From contig CAZJWX010000012.1 in assembly GCA_964549915.1 (NCBI GenBank), positions 1-64,000 on the forward strand: a stretch of DNA of 64,000 nucleotides, in the 5' to 3' direction. Source of the DNA: JAUZRW01 sp964549915 (GTDB taxonomy: Bacteria > Chloroflexota > Anaerolineae > Aggregatilineales > Phototrophicaceae). The notes beneath the pieces were generated by a model. The model had not been told where the DNA came from. It saw only the letters and a program-made list of their open reading frames with translations, and made no database searches. The position numbers and the translations under genes were made by a program. Of this stretch, positions 25,160 to 32,707 are shown piece after piece (position 1 is the first letter of the stretch; each line of letters starts with the position of its first letter).

Positions 25160-28000
25160 TCAGTCCTCGAAGGTGTACAACGTGTTGCCGCGCAGCGTGA
25201 ACGTCCGCGCCCGAATGTGTGCCTCGTCCGATTCGTCAATTCCGGTCATGGCGAAAGTGAACGTGATTTCGTCCCGGTCACTGGCAGTGCTGGCTCGATT
25301 CTCCAGGAAGGGGAAAGTTCGCGCCAGTAATCCCGCATCAAAGAAGTAGCTTGCTTGCGATCCCGTGAGCGGCTCCGTATTGTGGTCCAGCACCCATTGC
25401 GGCGTTCGCACGACGGTATACCAGGTGACTTCCGTCCAGCCCTCTGGCACGCGCAGCGGGATGCTAAAGGGCTGCTGCACCTGCGTGATGGCCTCCAGCG
25501 ATGTTTCCAGCGCGGGCGCATCTTCTGGCACAGCGAAGGCGAAATAGCCGTCATCCACGCCGAGCACACCGCCGCTCACGGCATCTTCGATGATCCCCGC
25601 AGAAGTTTCCCCGCTGAAGCTGGCTGCCGTGCGCAGGAGATACACGCCGGGTTGTTCAAACGAGAGGACCTCGCCCTCGAAGTAACCGTAGTCATTCGCC
25701 AGCAAAGTCTGCTGAAGTATCACGCCGTCAGGTTGCGTGATGTGCGTCTGTATCTCGGTTGGCAGCGTTGGCAGGCTGTATCCGCGTTGACGGACTGTTT
25801 CCCCAACGGGAATTACATCGCCGGGACGAATTCCGGTTGGCTGCACGAAGAGCCAGACATCTTCGCCGCGATCTTGCAAGAGGGGCTGTGTGAAGGGCGG
25901 CGCGACGCGGGCGCTATTGCCACCAGTGATGACGGCACTTGCCGCATAGCCGCGCACCGTTTCGCTATCCAGCGCCCCTCCGAACAAGAGCAACACATCA
26001 TCGGGGCGCAAGCCTTCGCTCCCCGCGCCGATTGGCCCCTCTAACAACTCATCTGCGGTGAACCATGCCGCGAGTTCCGCCTCATCAGCACGAACAAATT
26101 GCCGCACGCGCAAGCCGGGATGCACGACGCTCAACAGTTGTGTCGCACCGTTGCCCAGAAGCGGGTTGAGCGCTGCCTCCGCACTGTCTGGCAGGGAGAC
26201 CACATCACCGGGAAAGAACGGGAAATTCAGAATCGGCAGCGTGGGTCGGGCGTCGGCAGGGAAGACCTCCGTGTCGTACCAGACCTGCGGCGAACGAGCG
26301 TAATTCGCCAATCCGCGCACACCACTGGTCGCCGAATCCGGCGCGGTGACCACTCCGGCGATGCGTTGACTCGCTGCCCAAGCGGTTTCATTCGCTTCTG
26401 CCTGCGCATGAAAATCCACCACATAGATGCCCGGTTCGGTGAAGGTGAAGTCTTCGCTTATTGCTCGTTCGTTGAGCGCTCCGTCCCGCGTCAGAAAGCG
26501 CAAAGTGACGCGTTTTTCGGCATCGGGGATGTGCGGCGAAATTGTGAAATTCGCTGGAAATGATTGCCCGATGACGAAGGGCGTTCCTGCCAGAATTGGC
26601 GAATGAATCGTCAGCGGTTCGGCGAATTGCACGGTGTAGGTTCCGCCGCCTGTATAGCGCTGCCCGAAGGCGTCTTCTACGGTGCCGGATACGTCGATTT
26701 CCTGAACGTCGCCCGAAGCGAGAAATTCTTGTGCGAAGCCCTCATCGTAGGTCTCAAGGTAGGGCAGGCCATCGCGTAAGGCTGGATAGGCTGACACGGA
26801 TGCGCTGGCGTTTTCACTGCGCAGGCGAATGTTACCCGAAACCAGGGGCGGCAGGGATGAACTGTACAAACGGGGTTCAAGTGAATACGTGCCGGGCATG
26901 AATACCGGGTTTTCCGGTGTGTGGTGGATCAGATTCGCAGTTCCGCTCTGGTCGCTATCTTCGGTGGCAACGGTATTCAGCACACTCCAGAGCAAGCGTG
27001 GGGCAGCAGCGTCGCCAATTTGCAGGAGCAGCGGCAGCATAGTCGCTGAGTCGCCCTCGGTTTCTGGGGCAGCAGCGCTGAAAACCCGGTTTGCGTACCA
27101 GTCGAAGGGCTGGCTGTCGCCAATTGCCGCCGTACCGCTGAAGACCAGCCCGTACCACCCCGGCGCTGCTTCAGGCATCGTCCCGCTCAACTCGAGCGAG
27201 ACGGTGATTTCGCCAGGGATGATGGTCTCCGAAGTCGGTTCTTCGGTAGCTTCCTCATCTGGCGGGAAAGTGGCCTGCGTGTGCACAGGCTCGGATTGTG
27301 CGAGGGGGGTGTCTGGCTGCGTGTGCCCCAGCACGGGCAAGCCAAGCAGCAATTCGGATGACCAGCCCATGCCCGCTCCGGCATCTGTTGCAAGCGCTCG
27401 CCCTTCCGCATCGAACAGGCGGCGCAGCGCCAATTCGCCGCGCAGCGTGTACATCAGCGACGGGTCGCTATCCGGCGCGAAGAGACGGGCATTGAGCGCC
27501 AACGAGAATTCATCGCCCGGTTCGTAATTCAGCGCGTTCAGTGTACCATCTGCCAGCCAATACGACGCACCGTAAGACAATTCACCGCCGATGCTGAAAT
27601 TGTTTTCGGCAATGGTCGGCGGATAGACGATCACACCAGAGCCGGGAATCAGATTGTAGGTGTCGCGCTCTGCCAGGGGATAGGCACGCGCTGTATTGAC
27701 CTGGTAGGGCATAGCGTCTGTGCCATTGAGGGTCGCCTGAAAACTGCCGTTTGCCGCTGCGGACGCAAAAACGGTGTCACCGGTATACACGTTGCGCACC
27801 GCCACCTGTGCCGCCGGGAAGACGGCTCCCGCTTCGCCTCTGATGACGACGGTCTGACCGTCTTGCTGCGTCACCGCGATCAGCGGCGCATAAGGGGGAT
27901 CCTCCGCTGTCAGCATTGGCGCATCCTGGGCGCGAAGACTCATCGCACTCAGCGAGAACAGCAGCAGAATGGTTGGAAAGAATTTGCGAATTTGCAACAT
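25160..28000 (-). CDS. Large secreted protein of unknown function
   Basis: 946-aa exported protein, not recognised. The start at ATG 28000 gives a clear signal peptide (KFFPTILLLFSLSAMSLRAQ, cleavage after LRA); the longer frame to 28189 overlaps the divergent CheR gene and is rejected. The mature chain is acidic, rich in beta-type patterns (VVIRGEAGAVF, YTVQFAEPLTIHSPI, EPGIYVVDFHAQAE, QPGVYLLRTAA), suggesting several Ig- or CARDB-like beta-sandwich domains, with a Pro/Thr/Glu linker (DEEATEEPTSE) near residue 255. No enzyme motif was found. It is translationally close (3 nt) to the downstream haem-site beta-propeller gene, so both probably act outside the membrane together. Confidence 0.7.
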   Translation of the reverse strand: MLQIRKFFPTILLLFSLSAMSLRAQDAPMLTAEDPPYAPLIAVTQQDGQTVVIRGEAGAVFPAAQVAVRNVYTGDTVFASAAANGSFQATLNGTDAMPYQVNTARAYPLAERDTYNLIPGSGVIVYPPTIAENNFSIGGELSYGASYWLADGTLNALNYEPGDEFSLALNARLFAPDSDPSLMYTLRGELALRRLFDAEGRALATDAGAGMGWSSELLLGLPVLGHTQPDTPLAQSEPVHTQATFPPDEEATEEPTSETIIPGEITVSLELSGTMPEAAPGWYGLVFSGTAAIGDSQPFDWYANRVFSAAAPETEGDSATMLPLLLQIGDAAAPRLLWSVLNTVATEDSDQSGTANLIHHTPENPVFMPGTYSLEPRLYSSSLPPLVSGNIRLRSENASASVSAYPALRDGLPYLETYDEGFAQEFLASGDVQEIDVSGTVEDAFGQRYTGGGTYTVQFAEPLTIHSPILAGTPFVIGQSFPANFTISPHIPDAEKRVTLRFLTRDGALNERAISEDFTFTEPGIYVVDFHAQAEANETAWAASQRIAGVVTAPDSATSGVRGLANYARSPQVWYDTEVFPADARPTLPILNFPFFPGDVVSLPDSAEAALNPLLGNGATQLLSVVHPGLRVRQFVRADEAELAAWFTADELLEGPIGAGSEGLRPDDVLLLFGGALDSETVRGYAASAVITGGNSARVAPPFTQPLLQDRGEDVWLFVQPTGIRPGDVIPVGETVRQRGYSLPTLPTEIQTHITQPDGVILQQTLLANDYGYFEGEVLSFEQPGVYLLRTAASFSGETSAGIIEDAVSGGVLGVDDGYFAFAVPEDAPALETSLEAITQVQQPFSIPLRVPEGWTEVTWYTVVRTPQWVLDHNTEPLTGSQASYFFDAGLLARTFPFLENRASTASDRDEITFTFAMTGIDESDEAHIRARTFTLRGNTLYTFED

Positions 28001-28021
28001 AAACGTAACAGGGTCCCGAAT

Positions 28022-28046
28022 TATAATTGAGCGCACCCAACTATAC
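28022..28046. promoter_or_regulatory. Divergent promoter region of the secreted-protein and CheR genes
   Basis: The palindromic AATTATAATT (28019-28028) offers TATAAT on both strands within the 88-nt gap between the two start codons, and CTATACC (28041) is a second AT-rich site. No convincing -35 was found for either direction. Confidence 0.3.
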
Positions 28047-28088
28047 CGCATGGGCGCGGATTTGTACCCTGTGCCAATTGTACGCTCG

Positions 28089-29495
28089 ATGACTGTTCCA
28101 CATTCGGCCTTCCAACAGCTTGCCACCCTCATCCAGGAACGCCTCGGGTTAGGGCCAGATGCGATTCGCCACCTCAGTTCACAGTCCACTCTTGCAGGCA
28201 GCGCCGAAGGGGATTGGACAGCCTTGCTGCGGACGTTGCGTCAGTCGCCGGAAAGCAGCCCCTTCTGGCAGCGGATCATCCGTGAGCTGGCGATTGGGGA
28301 GACGTTCTTCCTGCGCGAACATCGTCATTACAAAGTGCTGCGTGAACATGTCTTGCCGGAACTGATCCGGCGCAAGCAGCAAACGGATGACCGCATGCTG
28401 CGCATCTGGTGTGCCGGATGTTCTACCGGCGAAGAGGCCTATTCCGTCGCCATCACCCTGCTGCAAACGATCCCCGCTGCGCACGAATGGCAGCTTCGTA
28501 TTCTGGCGACAGACATCAATGCGGAGGCGATTCAGCGGGCACAGCAAGGCATCTACCGGGAATGGTCGTTCCGTCAGGTGCCGCCTGGTTTCCGCGAGCG
28601 TTACTTCCGCATGGAAGACGATGGTGCCCGCATAAACTCAGAAATTCGCGAGATGGTGACCTTCCAACGGCACAATTTGCTGAGCGGGGCGGCACAGATG
28701 CTCAGCGATCTGATCATTTGCCGCAATGTGCTGATGTACTTCGGCAAGGAGCAGAAAACGCAGGCTGAGGACTTGCTCTACGCGGGCTTGCTGCCCGGAG
28801 GCTGGCTCTTCCTGGGTCAGGCGGAGGCGATCCTGGGTCAGCGCGAGCGCTGGATCACGCACATTTTTCCGGGTGCGCCCATCTACCAGAAGCCCGAAAC
28901 CCCGAAGCGGACGCCGGAGACCATCCGGCATCGGGCGCTCAGCCCTACCCAGCCGCTGACTCCCGCTGTTCAGGAGCAAGTCAATGCCTATCACAGCGCT
29001 GTGGATGCTGCCCGTCAGGAGCGCTTTGCCGAGGCAGAACTGACTCTCTCGCAGCTTCTCGCCGAGCATCCCCAGCACGCGAAGGGGCACACGCTGCTGG
29101 CGTCACTCTTCGCCAACCAGCAAGCTTACCCGGAAGCCCAGGCACATCTCGACACTGCGCTGTACTATGATCCGCTGCTGGCGGATGCGCACTATCTACG
29201 CGCTCTGATTGCGCTGGAGCAGCAGCAGCCCCAGGACGCCGCCGAAGCGCTGCGCCGCGCCCGTTTTTGCCAGCCGGATCATCTGCTGGCGGGGTTCACG
29301 CTGGGCATGGTTTACGCACAGATGGGCGAACCAGCGAAAGCCACCGCAACCTGGGAGAGCGTGCTGGCGCAGGCACAGGCAGCACCGAGCGATAACCTGA
29401 TCTGTGATGTGAGCAGTATCACGGTGCGCAAAGTGCGAACGCTGCTGGAAATCCGCGTCGGAGATGACAACGGCCTGACGGATCAGGCGGAGTGA
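28089..29495 (+). CDS. CheR-type protein-glutamate methyltransferase with C-terminal TPR domain
   Basis: 468-aa SAM-dependent methyltransferase of the CheR family. The N-terminal all-alpha domain (about 1-75) is followed by TFFLREHRHYKVL, the SAM-binding RIWCAGCSTGEEAYSVA (near 105), DINAEAIQRAQQGIYREWSFR and IICRNVLMYF (near 220), all typical. Residues about 300-450 form TPR-like helical repeats. No chemoreceptor, CheA, CheB or flagellar gene is nearby, so it probably serves a non-motility signalling path, as known for CheR-TPR fusions. The ATG at 28089 lacks a good Shine-Dalgarno; ATG 28050 is an alternative that adds a non-homologous leader. It overlaps the end of the convergent UPF0200 gene by 13 nt. 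Confidence 0.87.
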   Translation: MTVPHSAFQQLATLIQERLGLGPDAIRHLSSQSTLAGSAEGDWTALLRTLRQSPESSPFWQRIIRELAIGETFFLREHRHYKVLREHVLPELIRRKQQTDDRMLRIWCAGCSTGEEAYSVAITLLQTIPAAHEWQLRILATDINAEAIQRAQQGIYREWSFRQVPPGFRERYFRMEDDGARINSEIREMVTFQRHNLLSGAAQMLSDLIICRNVLMYFGKEQKTQAEDLLYAGLLPGGWLFLGQAEAILGQRERWITHIFPGAPIYQKPETPKRTPETIRHRALSPTQPLTPAVQEQVNAYHSAVDAARQERFAEAELTLSQLLAEHPQHAKGHTLLASLFANQQAYPEAQAHLDTALYYDPLLADAHYLRALIALEQQQPQDAAEALRRARFCQPDHLLAGFTLGMVYAQMGEPAKATATWESVLAQAQAAPSDNLICDVSSITVRKVRTLLEIRVGDDNGLTDQAE

Positions 29496-30061
29496 ATGCC
29501 CATCGAAGCCAGCAGGGCATCCAGGCGGCGCAGCAAGTCTTCCGGCGAACCTTCATTGACCAGCGTATAGTCCGCAATCGCGATGGGGCCGCCCTTTTCG
29601 ATGTGCTCGATCTCCTGGTAATCGCGCTCTTCGGCCTCGGATGCCGTCAGCGGGCGGATGTCCCGGGTGGAGAGCCGTTCGTAGCGTAGGTGACGCGGCG
29701 CGACGATGGCAATGACGACCATCTCGTCCCCAAATTCTTCGCGCAGGGTCTTGTATTCGCTGAAGCTGTAGAGGCCGTCGATGATGATGGAGTCGCGCTG
29801 CTGCAATGCCTGTTGCAGCTGGGGCAGCGCCCGTCGCGCAATCGAATCCATGCCTTCGTTGCGCCGAAATTCCTCGCGGACGATGCGCTCATTATCCGGG
29901 TTGACCTCCCATCCGCGCCGCTGTACTTCATCGACGATGATGCTGCCGAAGCGGAACTGGTAGAAGCCCCGTTCTTCCAGGTGTTTGGCACACAGAGTCT
30001 TCCCAGCACCCGGCATTCCCACCAGAGCCAGGGTGCGTGGAGGTTGCGTTCGAGTTGTCAT
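29483..30061 (-). CDS. P-loop nucleotide kinase-like protein (UPF0200/dephospho-CoA kinase-like)
   Basis: 192-aa cytoplasmic P-loop NTPase. Walker A is ALVGMPGAGKT near the N-terminus, followed by the FGSIIVDEVQRRG segment and IIIDGLYSFSEYKTL, which resemble the UPF0200 family best known from archaea and distantly adenylate or dephospho-CoA kinases. The C-terminal DYTLVNEGSPEDLLRRLDALL is also family-typical. ATG 30061 follows AAGAGGAATC, so it is preferred to TTG 30091. The exact reaction is unknown. It stands alone; its 3' end overlaps the CheR gene. Confidence 0.82.
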   Translation of the reverse strand: MTTRTQPPRTLALVGMPGAGKTLCAKHLEERGFYQFRFGSIIVDEVQRRGWEVNPDNERIVREEFRRNEGMDSIARRALPQLQQALQQRDSIIIDGLYSFSEYKTLREEFGDEMVVIAIVAPRHLRYERLSTRDIRPLTASEAEERDYQEIEHIEKGGPIAIADYTLVNEGSPEDLLRRLDALLASMGIHSA

Positions 30062-30100
30062 GATTCCTCTTGGAATGTGTTTCGCCAGCACCAGCCCATT

Positions 30101-30128
30101 ATTATACAGCGCTATCAGGTGATGAAAA
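30101..30128 (-). promoter_or_regulatory. Candidate promoter of the UPF0200 gene
   Basis: On the minus strand TATAAT (30106-30101) is preceded 16 nt upstream by TTTTCA. It lies 40 nt before the ATG at 30061. Confidence 0.5.
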
Positions 30129-30345
30129 CAGCCAATTATGCCAGGGGCGAAGCCGCATTACAGCCAATCGAGGGTTTCGCCAAAGCGTGTTCGGAACCTA
30201 CGCTGCACTCAACCAGGACTGAAGTTTGCTTAGAATTTGCCGAAACCCCTTGCAACTTAAGATTTAAACCTTGCGAAAACTTGCGCATCTGGCTACCCTT
30301 TTAGTAGATTATTGTCGTTTTAATTGCGCAAACAGAGGGATGATG

Positions 30346-31032
30346 ATGGCTGCTGCCAGCGCTGCCATGCAGGAATACTTGGCGGAAACTTACCGCATCG
30401 CCTACTACCAACCGAATAATCCCTATGTCGCCACCTCTGCCCTCGCGAATGTCCTGGGCGTCTCGGCTCCGGCGGTGACGCGCATGGTGCAGCGGCTGAA
30501 AGAGGCGGGCTACCTGGAACATGAACCCTATCGCGGCATCTCGCTGACGGAGGCTGGCGAACGCGAAGCACTCGCCAATATCCGCAGCCATCGCCTTGTG
30601 GAACGTTTTCTGGTGGATGTGATGGGCTTTGGCTGGCATGAGGTACATGATGCCGCCGATGAACTCGGCCCGGTCGTCAGCGAACGGATGGTGCAGCGCA
30701 TCGCGGAGATGACGGGCTTCCCGCACCGCTGCCCGCATGGCGAACCAATCCCGACCGAAGCTGGATTCATGCCGCGCATCATCGATTATCCGCTGCATGA
30801 GGTGGAGACTGAGCAGGATTACATCATCAGTCGTGTGAACACCCATGATGCTGAAAAGCTCCAGTACTTCGAGAAGCTGGGGTTACGCCCCGGTACACGC
30901 ATCCATTTGTCGCACCGAGCGCCCTTCAACGGCCCGCTGCACGTCAAGCTTGGCGACGAAATGCTGCACCTGGGGCATGAACTCGCCGGAGTCCTGCGCG
31001 TGTGCTCCGAAGAAGAATTTGACGCGGTGTAG
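30346..31032 (+). CDS. DtxR/MntR family metal-dependent transcriptional regulator
   Basis: Iron- or manganese-type repressor, 228 aa. N-terminal winged helix (VATSALANVLGVSAPAVTRMVQRLKEAGYLEH), dimerisation helices (SHRLVERFLVDVMG), the CPHGEPIPT loop and a C-terminal FeoA/SH3-like domain (LGLRPGTRIHLSHRAPF) are all present. Of three consecutive ATGs, 30346 is best placed behind AGAGGG (6 nt). The metal sites look unusual: His101 and the SHRLVE pair match the ancillary site, but positions equal to DtxR Cys102, Glu105 and His106 are Asp105, Gly108 and Pro109. It may bind metal differently or sense something else. No Feo or Mnt transporter is adjacent. Confidence 0.9.
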   Translation: MAAASAAMQEYLAETYRIAYYQPNNPYVATSALANVLGVSAPAVTRMVQRLKEAGYLEHEPYRGISLTEAGEREALANIRSHRLVERFLVDVMGFGWHEVHDAADELGPVVSERMVQRIAEMTGFPHRCPHGEPIPTEAGFMPRIIDYPLHEVETEQDYIISRVNTHDAEKLQYFEKLGLRPGTRIHLSHRAPFNGPLHVKLGDEMLHLGHELAGVLRVCSEEEFDAV

Positions 31033-31036
31033 GTGT

Positions 31037-31055
31037 GGCGCGATTTTCTCGCGCC
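31037..31055. terminator. GC-rich hairpin after the DtxR-like gene
   Basis: GGCGCGA and TCGCGCC pair around TTTTC, 4 nt after the stop codon, in the gap between convergent genes. There is no trailing T tract. Confidence 0.45.
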
Positions 31056-31080
31056 CGCTATCTCGATTTCACACCCGGTT

Positions 31081-31551
31081 TCACAACTGGCTCACGCTCA
31101 TCACACCAGCGAGGATCGCCAACGTGATGAGGGCCGCCCAGAGCGCCGCTCCCAGCGTCAGCGCGATCACCAGTCGCAGCGGTCGTGCCCCGAAGCCGAG
31201 GCCAATCACCGCTGCCATCTGCGAGCCGACCGTCATCGGTGCCAGCAGCGCCAATCCCAGCAAGCCGAAGCGATCCCATGCCCGCTGCACCAGAACGACC
31301 ATACGGCTCGGCTGCGCATCATCCGGATTCTCGGAGCGAGTTTCGATGCGGCGGCGGATGCGTCTTCGTATAGGTGCCCCCACCAGGATGACCAGGGCTG
31401 CACCGCTGCCGTAGCTGAGCGTCACCAGGGAAGCAACCAGAAGGGGCGCGACCCCCAGGGCGAGTCCAGCGGGAATCGCCGACCAGAAATGAAAGAAGGC
31501 CAACCCGAAAACCGTGCTGGCTGTGGCAAATGATGTCAGGAGTGCAGTCAC
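31081..31551 (-). CDS. Small multidrug export protein family (PF06695-like) membrane protein
   Basis: 156-aa integral membrane protein with about 4 helices. The opening FATASTVFGLAFFHFWSAIPAGLALG with an Arg-rich cytoplasmic loop (RRRIRRRIETRS) and the PMTVGSQMAAVIGLGFGARPLRL segment match the Sm_multidrug_ex family. The biochemical role of that family is poorly known despite the name. It is downstream of the DUF423 gene on the same strand (52 nt) and convergent with the DtxR-like gene. Confidence 0.75.
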   Translation of the reverse strand: MTALLTSFATASTVFGLAFFHFWSAIPAGLALGVAPLLVASLVTLSYGSGAALVILVGAPIRRRIRRRIETRSENPDDAQPSRMVVLVQRAWDRFGLLGLALLAPMTVGSQMAAVIGLGFGARPLRLVIALTLGAALWAALITLAILAGVMSVSQL

Positions 31552-31603
31552 GTGAGTTCCTCGTCGTCGGGTTGCCGCGATGCGGTCATGGATAAGAACA
31601 GTC

Positions 31604-32002
31604 TCAAGCTCCGGAGTTCATCTGGAAGACGGCTACACCCAGCAGCACCCAGCCGATGATGAAGGCGGTTCCACCCAGCGGAGCGACGGCGCCCATGATA
31701 CCAATGTCGAAGATCGACAGGATGTACAGGCTGCCGCTGAAGAGCAGGATCCCCGCGACGAAGGCGTAGCCCGCCCACAGAGTCAGGTTGCTATCGACCT
31801 GCGTGCTGAACAAACCCGCCCCCAGCAATACGACTGCGTGAACCAGATGATAGAGCGTCCCGGTGCGGAAGGTTTCCGTGCGTCCGTTGGCTTCCAGCAC
31901 GGCGGACAGCCCATGTGCGCCGAAGGCTCCCAGCGCCACACCCAACGCGCCGAAGATCGCCGCCAGGATGATGAGTTGTTGCATCGTCGTTCTCTTTCCC
32001 AT
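31604..32002 (-). CDS. DUF423 family membrane protein
   Basis: 132-aa protein with 4 predicted helices. The family signature is the first helix with GALGVALGAFGAHGL and the following FRTGTLYHLVHAVVLLG, and the closing LGGTAFIIGWVLLGVA. The start is set at ATG 32002 (GAGG 6 nt upstream); ATG 31984 is an equally conserved possibility. Homologues are small inner membrane proteins of unknown function. It appears co-transcribed with the downstream small export protein gene. Confidence 0.85.
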   Translation of the reverse strand: MGKRTTMQQLIILAAIFGALGVALGAFGAHGLSAVLEANGRTETFRTGTLYHLVHAVVLLGAGLFSTQVDSNLTLWAGYAFVAGILLFSGSLYILSIFDIGIMGAVAPLGGTAFIIGWVLLGVAVFQMNSGA

Positions 32003-32131
32003 GATGACCTCAGTGTTGTCTCTCGTATGATCCGAATTTCGTCGCGATAGTATAGGACTGCGCCACCTGGATGTCATCCCCGGCACGGAAATCCTGCGCA
32101 CCTGTTAACGCTTTGCAGCGCACTTTCCCCG

Positions 32132-32137
32132 TATAAT
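32132..32137 (+). promoter_or_regulatory. Candidate -10 element upstream of the 32221 gene
   Basis: TATAAT lies 84 nt before ATG 32221; the -35 region is poor. Confidence 0.4.
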
Positions 32138-32220
32138 ACGGAATAGGAATGGGTGCATTGGGGGGATGCGAACATGCTTGTTCACACATCAAAACCAGGC
32201 ACGCCGGGAAGAGGCAATCT

Positions 32221-32637
32221 ATGACGCGAGAAGAAACGCAGCCGCTGTGCGAACATCAACAGGTGACGGCACTGGAGCACGAGTTCGTTTTCCAGGCCAG
32301 CAACCGCGCAGCCGTGCAGGAATGGGCATACTTGATCGAACAGTTGCAGTTGCAGCGGCTCTGGTACAACCAGAAGCACCTGCGCTTGCTGCTGGATGCG
32401 CGCAAAGCCAAGGAGCTGCCGCTGCGCTACCTGTTCGAGTTGCTCAGTGATTACAATCGCAGCTATCCCGATCTGGAAGCGCCCAGTCTCACCATCGCTT
32501 ACCTGCATGATCCGCAGACTGTAATTCTCTCCATCTATGAGATGATTCCCGAACTGCTGTCTCCGCCTGTGACGGTCAAGTATTTCACCGACGAAGCTAC
32601 CGCCAGAGCCTGGCTGCACGACGAAACGGATACATAG
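32221..32637 (+). CDS. Hypothetical protein, possibly STAS/SpoIIAA-like fold
   Basis: 138-aa soluble protein that I do not firmly recognise. ATG 32221 follows GAAGAGGCAATCT. The order of segments (an LEHEFVFQ strand, an acidic amphipathic helix, a HLRLLLDARKAKELPLRYLFELL strand-helix unit broken at Ala/Lys, PSLTIAYLHDP, VTVKYFTDEATARAWL) resembles SpoIIAA-like STAS proteins, in which the last motif FTDEAEALAWL is common. A role in anti-sigma or stress signalling would be inference. It lies 70 nt upstream of hyuA, which has its own TATAAT. Confidence 0.65.
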   Translation: MTREETQPLCEHQQVTALEHEFVFQASNRAAVQEWAYLIEQLQLQRLWYNQKHLRLLLDARKAKELPLRYLFELLSDYNRSYPDLEAPSLTIAYLHDPQTVILSIYEMIPELLSPPVTVKYFTDEATARAWLHDETDT

Positions 32638-32660
32638 GCGACGCGCTTGCGCTGCTGCGT

Positions 32661-32666
32661 TATAAT
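32661..32666 (+). promoter_or_regulatory. hyuA: Candidate -10 element of hyuA
   Basis: TATAAT lies 41 nt before the hyuA ATG. A -35 hexamer is not evident. Confidence 0.4.
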
Positions 32667-32707
32667 CCCTGCCAGATTGCGAACGACCAACTGCGGAAAG
32701 GGTCATC

